The translations under genes and the position numbers were made by a program. A stretch of DNA of 64,000 nucleotides from Umbilicaria muhlenbergii (lineage: Eukaryota > Ascomycota > Lecanoromycetes > Umbilicariales > Umbilicariaceae). Every line of letters begins with the position of its first letter. The first letter of the stretch is position 1. The notes under the pieces are model-generated. The model saw only the letters and a list, made by a program, of their open reading frames with translations. It did not search any database and was not told the DNA's origin. Positions 24,037-35,323 of the stretch are shown here, in pieces. The stretch is from the NCBI GenBank assembly GCA_000611775.1, contig KK106981.1, forward strand, positions 1,190,162 through 1,254,161. The letters run 5' to 3'.

Positions 24037-26289
24037 CTACCTCCGCCCCGCCCACCCCGTCCCCTGCACCTCCCTCACGCACTCCAAAAACGCCCTCCGA
24101 TCCTCCCCCCCCCAAAACTCAATCCGACACCCCGTAATCCTCTTCTCCGCCTTCCCATTCCCACTCCCCCGCTTCTTCCCGGGCTCCGCCTCCCCGCCAC
24201 CAATCCCCTTGACCCTCAGCCCCCGGTCCCCCTCCCCTTTGAACCTTACGGCTTCTCCCCCCCCGGTCAGCCAAAAAACCAAATAGCCATCCCGGACCCC
24301 GCCCGAAAAATGTAGCATCACCACAACCTCCTCCGTCTCCTCGTCGCGCCAAACGCGCAGATTCTCCAACCCGCACAACTGTTCCTGATAGGCGAACGTG
24401 CCCGCAACGATGCCGTCATGGATGCGCATGGTGCGTTTAGTTTTGACGGACAAGAGTAGCGTTTTGCCCATGAGGGCGTTTTGGAACAGCGTCGAGGCGG
24501 TGGTGGAGGAGAAGTTGTAGTTGAGCCAGGAGGTGGAGGCGGAGTGGGTAGGGGGGCGGTCGTGGATGTGGGAGTGGAATCTCAGGTCGGTGGGGACGCG
24601 GAGGACGACTTTGGTGGTGTTGCCCCAGACGGTGTAGGGGATTACTTGCTCGTTGTCGGCGACTGCGAAAAGGGGAGGGGGTTAGAGTTGGGGTTTCCTG
24701 GGATGGGGGAGGGTAGAAGGTGGTGCTTACGTTCTTGTTGGAGGCGGATTGAGCGGTCGTCGCTGAGCGCCCAGATACTGGTTATGAATCGGGTTTCTCC
24801 TGTTGAGAGCTTTTGCCGCTTGGTGACTACGCTGACTTTGCAGTTGGTAACGGCTTCGACCATGCGGAACTCTCCTGGCGTGTCTTCATCCGGTTGGGTG
24901 TATTCTATGGATGTGGCCTGACTGCGATGGTGAGGTCATTAGCGACGGTGAATGTGGCTGTGGTATGTGGTATGGAACTTACACCTCACAAAGGATCATG
25001 GAGTTGTCGAAGATGGCTTTTTCGAATAGTGCTTGTTGGCTGGCAGTCGTGTTTGTCCTTTTCAAAATCGCTGGCGCTGGTGCTGTAGCTGGTATGAATG
25101 AGTAACTTTCGGCACGGAGAGACGGTGGGTGACGCTCAGTAGAAAGGGCAGGCGGAGGTAGCATGGTTTGTAGGGGAGACATTGATCCAGTTGACCAATC
25201 GGAAGGCCTTCGTGCTGGATTGTTATCTTCAGGTTTTGTCATCACCGGTGGACAGCCAGGATTTCCCCGAGTCCGCTCGTACTGTGGAGGCGACTCGTGG
25301 AACGGTCGTATCGGATACTGGTACTCGACAGGTATGAGGCCAGATTCCCGACGATCCAGGTATGAATCCCTTGAGCTCGTGCTGCTCATGGATTTGACCT
25401 GCTCGGACCTCGATATAAATTCACTGCCGACGAGTTCCGGCGTATCTTCCGGAGTCTGCAGTTTAGATGGATCCGACGCCTCTTGCATGGGCTTCATGTT
25501 TGACGACTGAAATGAGTTCATCCGGCTCTTCTTGGGTTCAAGGAAAGGACTTTGGCCCAGCGATAACCAAGCTTCGGACCCTGAAGCCCAGATTTGGGGG
25601 GATGCTTCCATGCTACGCAAAGAGAGCATGAGGTGGTGCATCTCAGTGATCTTGATATTTAGGTCCCCGTGGAGCTTGTTGTGCATGTCGTCGACCTGCT
25701 CTGCCATTGGCTCAATTGTGTTCTCAAGCCGCGCGAGGGATTTGCTGCGATTTGGATTAGCCCGACTCTAGCGGTTCCAACATCCCATCCCGTGCATGAG
25801 ACCCTGGTAACAAGGGCCATACCTTTGCAAGGCCTGCATGGTCAATGATATCGAGTTCACATGCACCTGTAACATGTTCCTCAAGGCCTGAATGTCGCCT
25901 TCCTCTGTCGTCCACCAGATCTTCTTGTAGTTCTTGATGAGTACCTGCTTCCACGACCGCTGTGCCGGAAGTGCGCCGCTTCCATCCGGTCTGCGTAGCT
26001 CTTGATACGCATCCACAAAGGAGTCGAGGCTATCCAGGGTATGCCTACAGCATTCCAAAATCTTGCCGAGCCCTTCCTTGATCTTTTCGTCCGCCCTCGC
26101 CATGATACTGTCGTCCTTGTCCAGAGTTTCAGCCAGGAGTGTAAGTGATTTGGTAAGACTGGTAAGCTCGTTTTCCACCTCTTGGAACTCGGCTGGAGCT
26201 CCAGCTCTGCCTGAGGTGAAGGCACATCCAATCTTCCATGCGAGCTGTGAAAGCATCATCACATCGCCAATGGAAGGGGAGAACGACAT
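24037..26289 (-). CDS. Hypothetical fungal protein with helical STAND-type N-terminus (681 aa)
   Basis: Exons 25823-26289, 24983-25744, 24731-24921 and 24037-24662 are joined by 61-78 bp GT-AG introns and give 681 aa. The first about 150 residues (MSFSPSIGDVMMLSQLAWK, then FQEVENELTSLTKSL) match in style the all-helical N-terminal domain found at the start of many fungal NLR/ankyrin and orphan proteins. A Ser/Pro-rich disordered middle follows. The C-terminal about 270 residues form a globular part with many Trp, Phe and beta-like stretches (TVWGNTTKVVLRVPTDLRFH, VVMLHFSGGVRDGYLVFWL), perhaps PH-like. Function unknown; a signalling or scaffold role is inference. The start is supported by the usual MSFSPSIGD-type beginning of this domain. 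Confidence 0.75.
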
Positions 26290-27704
26290 GTTGAACGGGG
26301 TTAGTTGTTTTCCACGTCGCAACGCAAGAGCCTTTAGGGGGTCGTAGCCGGAGGTTGGAGATGTCGAGTCGCAGGACCTTTGCAGAGTGGTCTCATTAGC
26401 AGTGCAGGATCGTGTGAAGGTCAGCGACGCCAGACACAAGGAAAGACAGCGCGGTGCAAAAGAAGTCCGCACAATGTCAGTCAATTTTGCAGCGGGGATG
26501 ATGATGCCACCGTTGCGGCTCTAGGGTTGTGAAAGTGCCTTCGTGGGCTGCAAAGCTGCCAAGAGGGATCTCACAGTCATGACAAGCTGGCAGCCTGATC
26601 CTGGGCATGCCTCATGGCGGCAGGGGAGGTGCCAGCCCCCTATCGGGAGCCGATTGAGTCCTGCGTCCTGCGCCGTGCCTAAGGTACTGCTCCATGGGGG
26701 ACGGGTGCAGCAGGAAGGGTCCAGTAGCAGTGATGGGGCAGCGTGCCGCATCCCGAACGAGCAGCTCGTTGGTACGACCGAGCACGAGTCCAAGGTCTCA
26801 AAGCCTTGGATTGGGGCCCACGTGCCGAACGGGCGGCCCTCATTGGCTGTGGTGTCCCGGCAGTTGAGCTCCTTTCAGCGGGCAGTGCTTCATGGCTTTG
26901 GGGCCATGGCGAAGACGAAAACCAAGGGGAGCGCCCTCGTCGAGACTCTGCCAACACTCGTCAAGTCGCAGGGTGGGCACGCTGCATTGATGTCAAAGAA
27001 TTAATTGGAGAGCTGTGGGGGTTGGCAGGTGGGAGAATGCATGCTCCGAACGAAGCGATGCTCCACTCCAACGTGGCAGATTGCGCGTAGTCGTTAGCGC
27101 CACTCTTTGCACGCGCACCAGTGAGAGCTTCAGATAGAGGAAAAGGGCGTGGGGGAAGAGCGATCGCAGGTCTGTTCACAGAGCCATGGCCGCCGCGGGC
27201 CGTTGAGGTTGCAGACAAGAACGCCCGTCGCGATGTATGATGGTGCATCATCCTCAACCATCCACCTTTTAAGGCTGACGCGGAGCGCCTCCCGGCATAG
27301 CCCTTTCCATGCTCGATCCGGAAGTTTGACGGAATACTTAGCCTCAATATGCAGGTGGGCACAGCTGAAGAGCTTGCCCTCAGCTTTCTCATGCCCACAC
27401 CGCAGCAGGCGCAGTCCAGTCTTAGATAAAAGATAAGTTTAGGCTCGAAACGCTCCAAGACGCAATGACCAAGGAAGGCTTTGAAGGGTATTTATGATAA
27501 CCGCTCGATTAGATTATGCTACCATCTCGCCCCGGATAGGCAGTAGTGGTACTATTAGCAATGCAGATAGCCAACCCTCATCTGTCTAACCCTCTGCCCC
27601 ATGCCCGGACGCCAATCATCTTTCACGCTGCCAAACCAAGCATATGCCAATGCCAATGCCATGCCCATGCCCATCCAACCCGTTCGACAAATGCAGCCAG
27701 CCCG
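26290..27704. other. 1.4-kb stretch without a supported gene
   Basis: Frames on both strands reach 153-165 codons (26543-27004 plus, 26961-27458 minus), but none shows a known domain, a splice pattern or a balanced protein composition. It contains the promoter of the minus-strand gene ending at 24037 and the 3' flank of the one at 27705. Confidence 0.45.
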
Positions 27705-29321
27705 TCACATTTCCCCCACCATCTCCAAGCACCCCTCTACCGCACTCTCTAAATGTCCCACTCTTTCCTTGAGCCCTTTATTCTCCTCCTTCAGGATGCT
27801 CACCACGTTCCAAGCCTCCGAGGCTTGGACGCCCTGGCAGTTCGTCCAGCTTTGTTTCAGAGGCGCATCATGCCCTTGTGTCAGTGCTCCACCGCCAGAT
27901 GATCCCTTCATGCCCAACACCTGCTGGAACCTTGACGCGCGCTGCGGCGGCATAGCCGGCCTTGGTCTCGCGGGGGTAATGGTCAAAAACTCCGCTTGAT
28001 GAATTTCCGGCGACGTAATGCTGGAGGCCGAAGATAGTGACGGGCAGGGGGAAGTGACGGCGTCGTAGGCTTTAGAGGAGGAGGAGAAGATGCTGGAATC
28101 GGAACTCTCGTCTTCAGATTCAAAGCCCGAATCGCTGGCTACACTGCTTCGATTTCCCTGCCGCCCGAACTTGCCTCCCTCCTCCTCCACACCGCCATTC
28201 TCACCCTCAGAACTCTTCACGAGCTTCACGCTTCGCTTTCTCGCTTCTTCCTCTTCCCGCCGTAGCTGCTTCTCCCGCGCCAGTTCGTCCACGAGATTCA
28301 TCATCGCGCCGTCCTGCTCTGCCAGTTTGAGCGTTATGTTGTCGAGTTGCTGTTTCAGATGACGGGCACGGGTTTCCGCTTCTGAGAGCTCTTCGGCTTG
28401 CGCAGAGTATGAGGCCGTCAGGTCGTGCAGGGATGTGGTGCGTTGCTTGTAGGCGGTTTGTAGTCGCTGGAGTATGGATTCCGCGCTTTGTTGGAGGGAC
28501 TGCAAGGACGTGGGGGATGAAGGGTCAAGGGGGCCTTGAGGGAAGAGGGCGGCGGTGATGTCTAGGGCGAGGAATTCGTCGTCAGGAGGTGCCGATAACT
28601 GTAGGGGTTGCGAGGGTGGAGCTTTGGGTTTGAAGAATGTAAAGCGGCTGGTGCTGATGTTGGGCGACTTTGTGAATAGTTGGGACGTTGATTTGCGTTG
28701 GACGTTGAGAGGCGGTCTGGAGACTGCTGGAGAAGACATTGTTTCTAGAGGATCCGCCTTCTCCTTGATAGGAGATGGTAGAACACGGAGGCTCACGGGC
28801 TCGGATTCACCTCTGAACCAGTCGGCGAGCTTGCCTCCCTTGTCTTCGATTCTGACCTGCCCGCTTTTGTCCCCGGTCAACGTCGATATAAATGACCACC
28901 TCTCGTTGGTAGGTGATAGTTGAGGTGATGGCTGAGGCGACCACTGGAAGTCCGATTCCTTCGAAGGCGACTGCAATGTCTTGTGCTTCGTTGAGTCTCG
29001 TGTAGGACTGGACGCTGTTGAGCGGATATGGAGAGCTGGAAGTTTAGGAAAGGATAAAATATCCGTAAGCTGGCGCTGATGGGTCCGTGATTGTTTCGGA
29101 CGAGCCTTTTCCTCCATGGGCAGCTGAGGATCCTGTAGCGTCGGATTAGAAGTAAGAGCAGCCGGTGGTGCTACTAGAATGTCTTGGAAGCCATTGCCGA
29201 GGAGGATACTGGAATCCCATTCAGAGCGGAAGCTACCACTGGGATCATCTGTTTGAGAAGAAGACTTCGACCGCTTGTGGACGTTCGAGTCGTTGTTCGA
29301 AGCGGAGGGAAATTTGAACAT
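27705..29321 (-). CDS. Disordered protein with central coiled coil (538 aa)
   Basis: A single uninterrupted exon gives 538 aa. Residues 1-260 are Ser/Pro/Lys-rich and look disordered, with proline-directed phosphosites such as SPQLSPTNE. A coiled coil covers about residues 275-375 (LQSLQQSAESILQRLQ, LKQQLDNITLKLAEQ). An acidic Ser/Asp/Glu cluster follows at about 390-430, and a short helical coiled segment at the very C-terminus (VVSILKEENKGLKERVGHLE). There are no membrane segments or catalytic motifs. Function unknown; the layout is common in fungal cytoskeletal or polarity scaffolds. Its start faces the divergent region holding three E-boxes. Confidence 0.75.
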   Translation of the reverse strand: MFKFPSASNNDSNVHKRSKSSSQTDDPSGSFRSEWDSSILLGNGFQDILVAPPAALTSNPTLQDPQLPMEEKARPKQSRTHQRQLTDILSFPKLPALHIRSTASSPTRDSTKHKTLQSPSKESDFQWSPQPSPQLSPTNERWSFISTLTGDKSGQVRIEDKGGKLADWFRGESEPVSLRVLPSPIKEKADPLETMSSPAVSRPPLNVQRKSTSQLFTKSPNISTSRFTFFKPKAPPSQPLQLSAPPDDEFLALDITAALFPQGPLDPSSPTSLQSLQQSAESILQRLQTAYKQRTTSLHDLTASYSAQAEELSEAETRARHLKQQLDNITLKLAEQDGAMMNLVDELAREKQLRREEEEARKRSVKLVKSSEGENGGVEEEGGKFGRQGNRSSVASDSGFESEDESSDSSIFSSSSKAYDAVTSPCPSLSSASSITSPEIHQAEFLTITPARPRPAMPPQRASRFQQVLGMKGSSGGGALTQGHDAPLKQSWTNCQGVQASEAWNVVSILKEENKGLKERVGHLESAVEGCLEMVGEM

Positions 29322-30190
29322 CTGAAGGTATACGAGACTGCTTCTTTCGATACGCGTTCCTGCCGCGTTGGGGAAGACTCGAGCGTAAGAGGCAGCGAGA
29401 CCCCTTTCGTCGATGGATCGAAGCTGGCGACGTAGAGAGTCGCTTCAATCCGAGATGAGACGAAGCTCAGCAGTTATCGGAGCTGAAGTTGAAGTTGTGT
29501 TTTTGTTCTTATGGTTGGGCGCCTGCGCTCTGGAATGCGCTCTGGAATGCGCTCTGCCACGCTTGAGGCTGATCAGCTGCAGGGCGGTTATCGATAAGCA
29601 TGTGCCGATTGCGATGGCGATGGATCAGCTGCAACAACGGCGGCGACTGTTGTTCGTGATTAGATGGTGAGATGTATCCCGGAGTCGTGAGGCACTTGCG
29701 GATATTCAGGTGTCAAAGACTCCAAGATTGTTGCGAGACTGGAATCGACAGGAAGAGAGCACGGCGTACATCGAGTGGCTGGGCTCTGGAGTGGTGGTGG
29801 CTGTCCTGCCCTTTGGTGGCTGGGGCCGAAACAGGAATGCGATCCACTGCCCACGCGATCATCGATGGCTACCATGGTCCGACGGTGATCGGCTTCTACA
29901 AAGGCCATTATAATCATAATTATCGTTCCGGCTTGTCGAACAGTGGCCCGAATTGCTTCCCGTCCAATGAAGGGACATGGGCACGTGATGGGCACGTGAT
30001 GGGCACGTGATGAGCCCTCAGGATGAAACTCCGTGTCTAACGTCATCTTCAGTACTCGGCACGTACGAGATGCGCGGCGACTCTCAAAGAATCACCACCA
30101 ACACCACCATAAAACAGTCGGTGATAGTCTTGCGAAACCTCGATCTCGACCGTGGCTGCCGCCTTTGAGATCCTCACAACATCCTTCAAA
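29322..30190. promoter_or_regulatory. Divergent intergenic region
   Basis: It lies between the starts of two oppositely directed genes (29321 minus, 30191 plus). It holds the tandem E-box cluster listed next; nothing else was recognised. Confidence 0.5.
29979..30011. promoter_or_regulatory. Three tandem CACGTG E-boxes
   Basis: Three perfect copies of the 11-mer GGGCACGTGAT stand head to tail. Each contains the palindrome CACGTG and, read on the minus strand, ATCACGTG, which fits the Cbf1/CDEI-type bHLH consensus RTCACRTG. The 11-bp spacing would place the sites on one face of the helix. The cluster is 180 bp upstream of the start at 30191 and 658 bp from that at 29321, so it more likely serves the former. 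Binding by a bHLH factor is inference. Confidence 0.6.
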
Positions 30191-31183
30191 ATGAGTTGGA
30201 TGGACTCTTGGTCCCGCCCGTCCAAGCATGCCGTCATCCCACCACCTCTCTACCTACTGCCAGGAGGCGAAGCTACTCCGTACTGCCACAGTTGCGGCCG
30301 GGTGATCGATTCTCGCAAATCCCAGACTTCCAAGTCGAAGACGGTCGTCAAATACTGCTCGGAGCGCTGCCGCCACAATAAGCCAGGCAGTATAGATCGA
30401 CAGATTGAGGGCACATTTGTGGCCTTGCTGAACGGCAACGACCCCCCACACCTGGCCACCTCAACCGAGCCTGCGTCGGTACCACTGCCCCCGAAGGCTC
30501 CTCAAAAGAAGAAAGCTAAAGGCGACCCTCGCGTTACCATCTTCTGCAGCACCGTCGAAGTCCTCGTTTTCGGCTCCCGGCACGATCCAGAGAAGGTCTA
30601 TGGGCGCAAGAAGAACAGAGCTAGGCGTGGAGTGGCAGACGGCGAAGAGTGGACGAGTGTAGATATGGACTCGGGTGCCCCATCTGCGGAGACAACCACT
30701 GGTGACACGGCAAGCGAGGGCAGTACGCGAGAAAGCCAAGAGCTTACAAGAGGAAGTGACGAAGGCGATAACGGCGCCAAAACTTCCGCTCTCTTCGGCG
30801 CTGGAAAGGTTCGACCGCCACAGTCGGAATGGGATGTCAACGGCAGTGTCGGTGGGGAGAAGGGCTGGGCAGAGCGGACAGAAGAGACAGAGGAGACGAT
30901 AGCGAAGAGGAAAGAAGGGGACATGTGGGCGCACAGGCGGGAGATGGTGCGGTGTGCAGCGAGGCGGGGATGCGCGTTCGGTTTCGTGGGTGGAGGAGAA
31001 CCAGACGGTGGGGAGGAAGCTGCGGGGACGAAAAAGAAAGGCAGGAAGAAGATGGTGGATGCAGGTGAGGATGGAGGGGGTGAGCAGACGGAGAGGAGGA
31101 GGAAATGCGAGGCGCTGATGAACGAGCAGGTTGTCGAGGCTAGTTTTGCGAAGGGGGAATGGGGGATACGGTGGAGGGAATAG
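30191..31183 (+). CDS. Small zinc-binding-type hypothetical protein (330 aa)
   Basis: A single exon gives 330 aa starting MSWMDSWSRPSKHA. Near the N-terminus (about residues 31-60) a treble-cysteine arrangement, YCHSCGRVI then YCSERCRHNKPG, gives a CX2C...CX3C knuckle resembling the short DUF2256-type zinc ribbon. The rest is highly charged (Lys, Glu, Gly, Arg) with a conserved-looking GDPRVTIFCSTVEVLVFG block at about 112-129 and a C-terminal block beginning MWAHRREMVRCAARRGCAF. Function unknown. An in-frame ATG 39 bp upstream (30152) is possible, but the chosen start gives a cleaner N-terminus. The strong E-box cluster upstream may control it. Confidence 0.75.
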   Translation: MSWMDSWSRPSKHAVIPPPLYLLPGGEATPYCHSCGRVIDSRKSQTSKSKTVVKYCSERCRHNKPGSIDRQIEGTFVALLNGNDPPHLATSTEPASVPLPPKAPQKKKAKGDPRVTIFCSTVEVLVFGSRHDPEKVYGRKKNRARRGVADGEEWTSVDMDSGAPSAETTTGDTASEGSTRESQELTRGSDEGDNGAKTSALFGAGKVRPPQSEWDVNGSVGGEKGWAERTEETEETIAKRKEGDMWAHRREMVRCAARRGCAFGFVGGGEPDGGEEAAGTKKKGRKKMVDAGEDGGGEQTERRRKCEALMNEQVVEASFAKGEWGIRWRE

Positions 31184-31914
31184 GAGGGCAAGTACAAAGT
31201 CATCGTGAGCAAAAGATACCCTTAATTAAGACCTTTTTATCCATTTCATGCAAGGCTTGGCTGTGACCTTGTATTGTATTCTAGCTGAGGCGCTTGCCAA
31301 CTAAGGGGGCCTCCACAGATGTCTTAAGCCTGCTATCAAAGTTAGGAGAAATCACGATCCGAACAACCAGGACGCCGGCGTACATAGGTCCGCCTATCGG
31401 GGGGATCGCTATCTTCCAGTATTCCCCCGGCGTCTATGTTCACATCTATCGAGGTTTATCTTAAGAGAAGCGAAGATGACGACTACGTCCACGACGTTAT
31501 GCTACATCCCACTTCCAGTCCTTCCGACAATATGAAACCGGATTCAATCCATAATAAACGTCGCAGAAGCCCTCCGTATTGCACCATATAGCTACTGCTC
31601 TACCGAACCTAAACTTTTCCTGCAGGATTTCGCAGTGCTCTGAGCTTTGGGGATCCACTGCAGTAGAGGATCCATCATGAGGGCCCTCTCAAGCAGCTAA
31701 TTCTGGCTGAGCATGATCAGCGCAAGGCTCGGCATCAAGGACTTGTTTTAGCGTCTGTCAGTGTGGCATTGATCTGAAGTCTCTAAATGATCGCATATCC
31801 CTGCGTGTTGACTGGTACCTGGTCATGGATGTGCTACGCCACGGCCAATGCTTCCAAGTATTACGCTCTTTTACACACTGTTAGAGGAGGTCATTCATAA
31901 GCCTTCATTGACTG
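31184..31914. other. Gene-free stretch at the start of the accessory zone
   Basis: No coding frame or clear repeat is visible. Gene density falls sharply from here to the right end of the window. Confidence 0.5.
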
Positions 31915-33861
31915 TTGAGCGGTATGGACGCTGCGATACTATCGATCACAGTCCCCCTTCCGTACACAACAAACACTCGGAGTCTATCATATTTTAAGGC
32001 CTCCTCAACATCACCTATGATGTCTCGGCTCTCTCACGCCTTCTCCTATCCTTGGAACTACTTTACAGACGACCCATCTCTGGATTGCGCGCAGTATAGG
32101 TTACAGCAATGTGAATTCGGAGACAACAGCAGTCTGGCCTACAGTAACAACGCAATCAATTACGGACTCTCTTACATCGACAGTTCTCCCTTCCCAGCCA
32201 TATTCGAATCAAAGAATCTTTTATAAAACTACATCTTATACCCGAACATATCACGCAGCCTTCATCGGGCTGTATACTCTGATGCTGAGGTTCAAATGTT
32301 GACCAACCGGGGGTTCTATGGCAATGAGTCTAATGACTCGCACCTCTCAGAGACCATCGTTTCCAGTGTCATGAATTGCTTAGTCGATTACTGTTCTGTC
32401 GCAACTTCTTGTACTCCGAGAAACACCCCGTGTACAAGCGCCAACTTGGGGCTCGACAGCACGACGTTATCTGCACAAGTCTTTGTTAATTGCTATGCGT
32501 TATTATGCTCGGTGAACACAGTCAACACAGATAACGCTGGCATTTGGGTTAGTAGAAGTGCTCGAGCGTCATACTGAAGCTTTTCTTGGTGTATTTATTC
32601 CATAGACAGTTATTGCATACCTCTCTCAAATTGCCTTGGGGATCCTCGCCTATTCATTCTTGACGTTGATTACATTATCGCGATATGTGTTTCGCAAAAG
32701 AGCGCTGCGGACTGAGCATGGTGTCATCTCCGCTGATCAGTTGCGGACTATCCTTCACAGATGGAGGAAGCATGAGGAGGCGATCATCAGCGCCTTTGTT
32801 GGATTTACAAGACGCAGTGCTTCTTCGCAATTTCAATTCAGATAGCCGCTCTGGTCTTTCTCAATGGGACCGATTCCGTCTCGAATTTCAATGATGCTGT
32901 CACTCTACTACCCATCAGTAGCATTTGATATGGTCCAGTAGCCTTCACTCTATGGATACTCTCGGGGTATGACAAAGTGACCTGGTACCTATGCATATTG
33001 TCGCAATGCAGCTGGCTAATGTCCAGCGTGGTCCTTGGAAGGGCTCCAGCTTTGACAACTATGCGGCTCACGCGGTGCAAGGCATTGCTATTGCGTCTTG
33101 TGAAATAGTCAACACTCCATTGGTTGCTTGTACAGCCAGCAATGACCTTACAGGAGATACCAACCTCTATACAAGGTTGAAATGGAATCGGAACTATTAC
33201 GCCTGGTAGCCTCTGTGCGCGTTTACATCCTCTACATTATTCTCCGACAGATCTTTTTGAATCATCCCAGAGCACTCGTCAAGATTCAGTATCTCCTCCG
33301 CATCTTCCAGTTTCATACAGTCAGACTCAAGGGGGTCCTCCTCGAATTTGCTTTCCTTTATTTCTGGGCTACTATGTTTGGAACTACATATGGGGGATGG
33401 AATGACTACATTTCAGAGGGGTACATCGACACGTCAACCCGGGGTTTCGGATAGATCCTTGCCATCATAGTCTGGCTTCCAGCGCTTGCTGAATTCATAT
33501 GGCTTGAGATTAGTTGGTAAGTCTTTATCCCACTAATGCATGAAACTGACAGCGAGCAGATGGGATGGTCAAAGGATCGGAAAACCGCCTCGCGAAGCCT
33601 CTCAAGGTGATAAACGGCCATGATGAGGACGACTCGCCTGCGGAGGCTCGAGATCCCAGCGGTCATGAGGAGAGTGGGACCGCTCTGCTCAACCTGCCAG
33701 CCATTCCCGCAAAGGGTCCAGCAATACCAGCGGAGGAGCCGTTGATGGACGACCGGGACCCTAGTCCGCCTACAAACGCCACAGGCTTAATTGTACCGAA
33801 TACATCTGAAGCTGATGATCCGAGCAAAGCAGAATCAATAAAGCACCGGATGACCTATTAA
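31915..33861 (+). pseudogene. Decayed multi-pass membrane protein gene of a fungal orphan family
   Basis: Pieces in several frames together resemble a fungal membrane-protein family with a Cys-rich outer domain and several helices. At 32296-32568 a Cys-rich segment (CLVDYCSVATSC, NTPCTSANLGL) leads by a plausible GTTAGT-to-CCATAG intron (32569-32607) into a helix (TVIAYLSQIALGILAYSFL). Near 32810 the frame slips by one, after which KTQCFFAISIQIAALVF, the family's second helix, is readable. Another helix region lies at 33182-33450, and past a TAG at about 33453 the last helix ILAIIVWLPALAEFIWLEI follows. At least one frameshift and one stop make it non-functional as read. Exact ends are uncertain. 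The family's function is unknown. Confidence 0.5.
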
Positions 33862-34487
33862 GCCACTTTAGGCAGTTTGCAAATGCGGTTACGAAGTATG
33901 CAGTTGCATCCACTAAGGGTTTAGCCTTCTGAGCAGCTTTACTGGGAATGGAGTAAAGGGCCATCTGTGTTGGTTGTATCATACCTCCCTCTGAGGTGCC
34001 TCTGCATACTCACCTTTCAAAGAGCACTAACCTTGGCTGCTTTGCTGGGGAGCTTGCTTACAAATTCAGAAACGCCCTCTGTATGACTTTTCAACTCAAT
34101 CTTGGTCAGTCCTTTCCACGCAGAGTACGTTAGAGTGGCATGACGGGAGGGGCCGTAGCATCGTAAACTAGTCGAAGTCATTGAGCATCTATACTTAAGG
34201 ATACTATGATTCACTGACAAGATGACAATCCAAAGGCCTCTCTGGCCATTTATGTAGAATCTACGAGCCCTGTTATGCCGGTCCAAAGTACCGGTCAATA
34301 TCTAGGAATCGTCCGCAGATAATTATCCGTGGGGACCCTCAGGCTACTCTCTGCAGCTCTATAATATAGCACCATCTCTCAGTTCCCAATCACAAAGTAG
34401 GTCCTTGAGACTCCTCCAGCGTAAGAGCCCTAATCAATTCTAACCAAGCTAGCGCTGCTGTCTCGCCCACGGAAGTCCAGGAATACA
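33862..34487. other. Gene-free spacer
   Basis: It lies between two gene relics. No feature was recognised. Confidence 0.45.
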
Positions 34488-35323
34488 ATGAGGAAACAGA
34501 GCAAAACAATCATGGATGACAAGACAATTGACTGCTTCCTTGACAATCTAGTGCTACGACATCATTGCGACTTCTCGAACCTCACCTCGCTAATCGCCCA
34601 TGTCCTGAAGGATCCGCACACAGGGTTTACCGGATGTCCATTGTGCTCTGTTGGGGAACCAGGCTACCTTCACATCCGGCAACACTTTGATCAAGCTCTA
34701 CCTTACACGTACCCAGGCCGCGAAAGCAAAAAGCTGTTCCAGATGCCGAAGTCTCTTGAAGGCCATATAACTACGATGCATACCGCGAAGCCGAAGTTTT
34801 CTTGCAGCATATGTGAGAGACCGTTTTCTTATAAAAGAGGACGGGACGACCATGGAAGACGCAAAACCTGACTTGTGAGAAGCAAAGTTGTCCAGACTGC
34901 GGAGCGCAGGTCCGCAAGCTTAAGCACCATCTGAGAAACAATCGCCCAAGCCGAGATAGGCTGCGCATGCCATGTCGATACCCCGAATGTTCACCAGCCT
35001 CTATGGAGAAGAGAGTGTTGCAAAAGCACTTCCACGCTTAACACGCCCGAGGTATGGAGATTGCACTTTGCCAGCAGCGCGGGGCTAATGGTTGCGATCT
35101 GTGGTTCTGCAGATGCCGCTCATGCCAAGAGCAAGAAGAGTTATGGGACGCGCTTAGTGAAGTGGCTGAGGATGGAATTGTGCACGCGCATTGCAGGACT
35201 CGTGGACAAGTACTCCTAAGCTTTGATGGGTATAAATTTCTCGGAATCCAGGAGGGGCCTCGTATGGATTTCTTAACTCGTTTGCATTTTTCGATAGAAG
35301 TAGAAAGCATACATTACTTATAG
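34488..35323 (+). pseudogene. Broken C2H2-type zinc-finger gene
   Basis: The first frame (34488-34871) gives 127 residues with a finger-like block CPLCSVGEPGYLHIRQHFDQ, then HITTMHTAKPKFSCSICERPFSYKRG, a recognisable C2H2 half. At about 34865-34872 the frame slips; the next frame reads CPDCGAQVRKLKHHLRNN and CRYPECSPASMEKRV, again finger-like, then meets a TAA at 35039-35041. The same frame stays open as MEIALCQQRGANGC and FCRCRSCQEQEELWDALSE up to 35323. One frameshift and one stop over about 275 codons suggest a young pseudogene, or less likely two assembly errors. The intact protein would be nuclear and nucleic-acid binding by family, but no target can be named. Confidence 0.5.

Noticed and set aside
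26543-27458. Open frames of 153 (plus) and 165 (minus) codons
   Set aside because: There is no domain, no splice context and no composition typical of a protein, and the two overlap.
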